From Candidatus Palauibacter rhopaloidicola (GTDB taxonomy: Bacteria; Gemmatimonadota; Gemmatimonadetes; Palauibacterales; Palauibacteraceae): a stretch of 64,000 nucleotides of DNA. Of this stretch, positions 60,583 to 64,000 are shown piece by piece. Numbering within the stretch: position 1 is the first letter of the stretch; every line of letters starts with the position of its first letter. Under the pieces are notes generated by a model, which saw nothing but the letters and a program-made list of their open reading frames with translations, ran no database searches and was not told the origin of the DNA. The translations under genes were made by a program, and so were the position numbers. The DNA lies in assembly GCA_026914155.1 (NCBI GenBank), contig JAPPGH010000050.1, positions 186,001 through 250,000 of the forward strand. Direction: 5' to 3'.

Positions 60583-61306
60583 GTTTGAGACCGAAGTCAC
60601 GAGGTGGCGCAGGAAGGTGGAGCGCAGTTCTTCGCTTTCTCCGCGCGAAGTCGATGAGTTGGAGGACCACCTGCGCGCCCGCTTCGAGTTAGAACTCGAG
60701 ATGACGCCCGAGCGGCCGCCAGCCCGAGCCTTCAACACCGTCCGCGATGAACTGGGTGAACCGGCCGAGCTCTCGACGGAGTTCGCGAAGGCCGGAAGGC
60801 GAAGGTGGCGACCCGTGCTGGCGGCCGGCTGGGCGATGTTCGCGGTCTCGTTCTTTCTGCCGATCTTCCGGATGGCCTGGGTCGATTCCGGAGCGCTCCA
60901 CCCGGATCTCGTGGCCCTCGTCGGATCACAACGCCCGTACGAGTTGCTGTGGACGCTGATCACGATGGGCATGACGGACGCGGCGCTGGCGGTATGGATC
61001 GGGGCCGCGGTGCTACTCCCGAATCTGCCGTTGCTTATGACCCTGCCGGCGCTGCTGGGCGCGCGGCGACCCGCGCGGCGGTGGCTCCTGTGGGTCCTTG
61101 GCGCCATGGGCGTCCTGAACCTTGGGCTGGGGATGATTCGTGTCTTCAGCCCGGCACCGTTCCCGTATGAGGAAGCCGCCGTCGCGTTCTCAACCCCGGG
61201 GGCCGGTTACTGGTTGTGGTCCGCGTCGTTCGCCTTCGCAGCCTCCGCGCTCTGGCTCCGCGGCCGTAGTTGGGCCGCCGGCGAACCGGCGGAATCGGTG
61301 GCGTAG
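60575..61306 (+). CDS. HAAS-like membrane protein, paralog 5 of 5
   Basis: A 243-residue paralog starting MFEF. PSREVDELEDHLRARFELELEM-type helices (SLSPREVDELEDHLRARF) and EFAKAGRRRWRPVLAAGWAMF are followed by a longer membrane part and the end GAGYWLWSASFAFAASALWLRGRSW. The ATG overlaps the previous stop by 8 bases (ATGTTTGA). It is the last member of the array; a non-coding region of 209 bases with strong inverted repeats follows. Confidence 0.75.
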   Translation: MFEFETEVTRWRRKVERSSSLSPREVDELEDHLRARFELELEMTPERPPARAFNTVRDELGEPAELSTEFAKAGRRRWRPVLAAGWAMFAVSFFLPIFRMAWVDSGALHPDLVALVGSQRPYELLWTLITMGMTDAALAVWIGAAVLLPNLPLLMTLPALLGARRPARRWLLWVLGAMGVLNLGLGMIRVFSPAPFPYEEAAVAFSTPGAGYWLWSASFAFAASALWLRGRSWAAGEPAESVA

Positions 61307-61333
61307 GGTCTCGGTATCCCTGCATCGGCCTAT

Positions 61334-61362
61334 GCCAATTGAAAATCCAATTTTGAATTGGC
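61334..61362 (+). repeat. AT-rich perfect-stem hairpin after the array
   Basis: A near-perfect inverted repeat: outer 7-base pairs gccaatt/aattggc, one G-G mismatch, inner aaaat/atttt around CCA. It is AT-rich in a GC-rich region. It could end the array transcript or act as an operator; no T-run follows. Confidence 0.7.
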
Positions 61363-61470
61363 TTAACGCTTTGCAGGGACTTCCCGACAGCAACCACTGG
61401 TGTTGTACCAACACAACCGGCTGGCCGGGCGATCTGCGTCGATGGTACATTTTCGAGTTGGTGTATCCTT

Positions 61471-61486
61471 GCGCCCCGCGGGGCGC
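61471..61486 (+). repeat. 16-base palindrome before the second DUF1592 gene
   Basis: gcgccccgcggggcgc, a perfect palindrome, 29 bases upstream of the ATG at 61516. Possible 5'-leader hairpin or operator; unproven. Confidence 0.5.
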
Positions 61487-61515
61487 GACGCGGTTGTCCG
61501 GAAGGGGCTTCGGCC

Positions 61516-64000
61516 ATGCGAACATCGCTCTTGCTGCTGGTCGCAGCGGGTGTTCTCCCGAGTCCAGTCGTCGGTCAGGAGGCCGGCGGGGCGCGGGGCG
61601 CCGAGCATCCTCCGGCCAGTTGGCCGCAGCGGATCACACCGCCGCTCGCACCGCCAATCGCAGCGCCAGCCGCGCCGGCACCGGCTCCCGCGGTCGACAC
61701 GCTCTCCGTCGAAGTCGCGCAGGGCGTCGTGGCCGAGACCTGTCGGCGCTGCCACAACCCCCGGCGCGTCAGCGGGGGCATGTCGCTCGAGACCTTCGAG
61801 GTGACGTCGGCCTCCGACAACGCGGTGATCGCGGAGCGGATGGTGCGGAAGCTGCGGGCCGGCATGATGCCGCCCGTCGGCGTGCGCCGCCCGAGCCCTG
61901 ACAGCCTGCGGACGCTTGCCGTAGTCCTCGAGTCCCGCCTGGACGCGGCGTGGGAGGCAAACCCGAACCCGGGACGACGGACCTTCCAGCGGCTGAACCG
62001 GGCCGAGTACTCGCGCTCGATCTACGATCTCCTCGACCTGGACATCGACGCGGGCGACTACCTGCCGCTGGACACGAAGAGCGCGAACTTCGACAACATC
62101 GCCGACGTCCAGTTGCTCTCCCCTACGCTGATGGACGGGTATCTGCGCGCGGCGAGCGAGATCAGCCGGCTCGCGGTCGGCGACCCGGAGGTGACGCCGA
62201 GCGAGGCGACGTTCCGGGTGTCGCGCTGGACATCGCAGGCGGAGCACGTCGAGGGCACGCCGTACGGGAGCCGGGGCGGCGTCGCGGTGGACCACAACTT
62301 CCCGGCTGACGGGGAGTACGTCTTCCGCGTCTCCTTCCACCACGAGACGACGGGCGCCCTGTTCGGGAACGGCAAGGGCGCGCTGCACACGACCGATGAG
62401 CCCGAGCGGATCGAGATCTCGATCGACGGCGAACGCGTCGCGCTCCTCGACATCGACCGCTGGATGCACGTCTCCGATCCCGACGGCGTGAACCTCCGGA
62501 CCGATCCCGTCTTCATCGAGGCGGGGCCGCACCGGGTCGCGGCCGCCTTCATCCGCACCTTCGAGGGGCCGTCGCAGGACCTGATGTCGCCGCACGACTG
62601 GTCGATCGCGAGCACCAGCATCACCGACGCGTACGGGTTCACGACGCTGCCGCACCTGCGCGACCTCGCGGTTACGGGGCCGTTCGCTCCGGCGGGGATG
62701 TCGTCCACGCCGAGCCGCGAGCGGGTGTTCTCGTGCCGTCCCTCCGCGCCGGACGCTGAGGCCTCGTGCGCGGAGGCGATCCTCTCGCGGCTGGGGACGA
62801 GGGCTTACCGCCGGCCGCTGACGGACGACAACCTCGCCGCGCTCATGAGACTGTACGGCGCCGGGGCGGAGGCGGGCGGGTTCGAGGAGGGCGTTCGGCT
62901 CGCGCTGGAGGGGATCCTCGCCAGCCCCCACTTCGTGTTCCGCTTCGAGGAACGTCCCGCGCGCGAAGCGGACGGAGTGTACGCGCTGGACGACTACGAT
63001 CTCGCTTCGCGGCTCTCCTTCTTCCTCTGGGCCACGGGCCCGGACGACGAACTGCTGGAGACCGCCGCCGAGGGCCGGCTCTCCGATCCGGCCGTGCTGG
63101 ATGCGCAGGTGCGCCGGATGCTGGGCGATCCGCGCGCCGAAGCCCTGGCCACGCGTTTCGCGGGACAGTGGTTCCGGCTGCAGGACCTCGAGGGCATGAA
63201 CCCGGACGTCCGCCTCTATCCGGACTTCGACCAGCAGCTCAAGGAGGCGATGCACCGCGAGACGGAACTGCTCTTCCACACGATCGTGCAGGAAGACCGG
63301 AGCCTGCTCGAACTGCTGACGGCCGACTACACGTTCGTGAACGAGCGCCTGGCGCGGCACTACGGCATCCCCGGCGTGACCGGGACGGACTTCCGGAAAG
63401 TCGAGATCTCCGAACCCGAGCGCCGTGGCGTGCTGGGGCACGGCAGCATCCTCACCCTTACCTCGCACGCGAGCCGGACCTCTCCGGTCCTGCGCGGGAA
63501 GTGGGTGATGGAGGTGCTGCTGGGGACGCCTCCGCCTCCGCCCCCGCCCGATGTCTCCGACCTGGAGGCGACGCCGGAGGCCGAGGAGGGGCGTCTGCTC
63601 ACGGTGCGGGAACGGCTGGAGATGCACCGGGCGAGCCCGGCCTGCCGTTCGTGCCACCGCGTGATCGACCCGATCGGTCTGGCGCTGGAGTACTTCGACG
63701 GCACCGGGGCGCGGCGCATCAAGGACAGCGGGATGCCGATCGATGCACAGGGCGAACTCTACGACGGCACGCCGGTGACGAGCGCGGCGGATCTGCGCGC
63801 GGCGCTTCTGGCGCGGCCGGTGCCGCTCGTGCGCGCGTTCACGGAGAACCTGTTCGCCTACGCGCTGGGACGGCGGGTCGAGTACTACGACATGCCGACC
63901 GTGCGGTCCATCGCGCGGCAGGCCGCCGAACAGGACCACCGCATGTCCGCGTTCATCCTCGGCGTGGTCAACAGCCCGGCGTTCCGGTTGAAGGGGACCG
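61516..64000 (+). CDS. Second DUF1592-type cytochrome-like protein, truncated by window end
   Basis: The gene runs off the window after 828 codons. It has a signal peptide (LLLLVAAGVLPSPVVGQ), a Pro/Ala linker, heme site CRRCH near residue 84 and the same ordered domains as the gene at 9027: RLNRAEYSRSIYDLLDLDID, YRRPLTDDNLAALM, LSFFLWATGPDDEL, LGHGSILTLTSHASRTSP with CRSCH, and LFAYALGRRVEYYD. Full-length similarity is clear, so it is a paralog; a DUF1552 gene can be expected just beyond the window. Confidence 0.92.
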   Translation, partial: MRTSLLLLVAAGVLPSPVVGQEAGGARGAEHPPASWPQRITPPLAPPIAAPAAPAPAPAVDTLSVEVAQGVVAETCRRCHNPRRVSGGMSLETFEVTSASDNAVIAERMVRKLRAGMMPPVGVRRPSPDSLRTLAVVLESRLDAAWEANPNPGRRTFQRLNRAEYSRSIYDLLDLDIDAGDYLPLDTKSANFDNIADVQLLSPTLMDGYLRAASEISRLAVGDPEVTPSEATFRVSRWTSQAEHVEGTPYGSRGGVAVDHNFPADGEYVFRVSFHHETTGALFGNGKGALHTTDEPERIEISIDGERVALLDIDRWMHVSDPDGVNLRTDPVFIEAGPHRVAAAFIRTFEGPSQDLMSPHDWSIASTSITDAYGFTTLPHLRDLAVTGPFAPAGMSSTPSRERVFSCRPSAPDAEASCAEAILSRLGTRAYRRPLTDDNLAALMRLYGAGAEAGGFEEGVRLALEGILASPHFVFRFEERPAREADGVYALDDYDLASRLSFFLWATGPDDELLETAAEGRLSDPAVLDAQVRRMLGDPRAEALATRFAGQWFRLQDLEGMNPDVRLYPDFDQQLKEAMHRETELLFHTIVQEDRSLLELLTADYTFVNERLARHYGIPGVTGTDFRKVEISEPERRGVLGHGSILTLTSHASRTSPVLRGKWVMEVLLGTPPPPPPPDVSDLEATPEAEEGRLLTVRERLEMHRASPACRSCHRVIDPIGLALEYFDGTGARRIKDSGMPIDAQGELYDGTPVTSAADLRAALLARPVPLVRAFTENLFAYALGRRVEYYDMPTVRSIARQAAEQDHRMSAFILGVVNSPAFRLKGT

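Noticed and set aside
61363..63939. Antisense frame of 858 codons at the end of the window
   Set aside because: Shadow of the second DUF1592 gene; the forward frame has heme sites and domain blocks.
1..64000. tRNA, rRNA, CRISPR, insertion sequences, phage genes
   Set aside because: Looked for cloverleaf ends, repeat-spacer patterns, transposase or integrase motifs; none seen. Absence is by eye only.

Overview
The window is high-GC DNA packed with short-spaced or overlapping genes, many starting with GTG. Features such as DUF5916 proteins, DUF1592/DUF1552 pairs, many lipoproteins and secreted proteins ending their signal peptides in A-Q, TonB-dependent uptake and PadR genes beside membrane proteins suggest a Gram-negative bacterium. 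I infer Gemmatimonadota or a close relative; no rRNA or other definitive marker is present to prove it.

Layout. 1-8888: end of an amidohydrolase, an unknown secreted protein, an SDR enzyme, tyrA (chorismate mutase-prephenate dehydrogenase), an SNF-type transporter, a threonine/serine dehydratase and a DUF5916 barrel protein. 9027-14948: DUF1592 cytochrome-like protein, Tat-exported DUF1552 protein and a secreted ankyrin protein. 14977-19353 (minus strand): a HicAB toxin-antitoxin pair, a VOC protein, and a three-gene set of a cytochrome c/copper monooxygenase-like protein, a secreted partner and a creatininase-like protein. 19529-34811: a cobalamin island. cobT-cobU-cobS-cobC run forward and meet btuB plus a beta-propeller lipoprotein on the other strand; pduX sits between two cobalamin riboswitches that point away from each other; the second riboswitch leads btuF-btuC-btuD-cbiB-cobD-cobO-cobQ. 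Together these take up corrinoids, adenosylate and amidate them, build the aminopropanol linker and attach the lower ligand. No corrin-ring synthesis gene is present.

34881-39962: a metallo-beta-lactamase-fold lipoprotein, a beta-propeller amidohydrolase, a CcdA/TlpA redox pair, and facing them a periplasmic peroxiredoxin whose peroxidatic cysteine position is an in-frame TGA followed by a hairpin that fits a bacterial SECIS element: a probable selenoprotein. 40095-51011: two serine hydrolases, an aminotransferase, a rhodanese lipoprotein, a minus-strand aldolase/S10 peptidase/Uma2 set, an exported histone-deacetylase-fold protein, a YchF-like ATPase and a DUF6165 protein. 51156-55924: orphan ABC binding lipoprotein, P450 with its own 3Fe-4S ferredoxin, panB, a remnant of an SDR gene and a quinone oxidoreductase.

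55987-61306: a PadR regulator embedded in five tandem paralogous membrane proteins with an N-terminal domain resembling HAAS/permease-prefix domains. Two near-identical operator sequences lie before the first paralog and before padR, and three junctions share the same 8-base stop/start overlap. The window ends in a second, truncated DUF1592 protein. No tRNA, rRNA, CRISPR array, insertion sequence or phage gene was recognised, and no gene-free stretch above 300 bases exists (the 264 bases before pduX hold a riboswitch).
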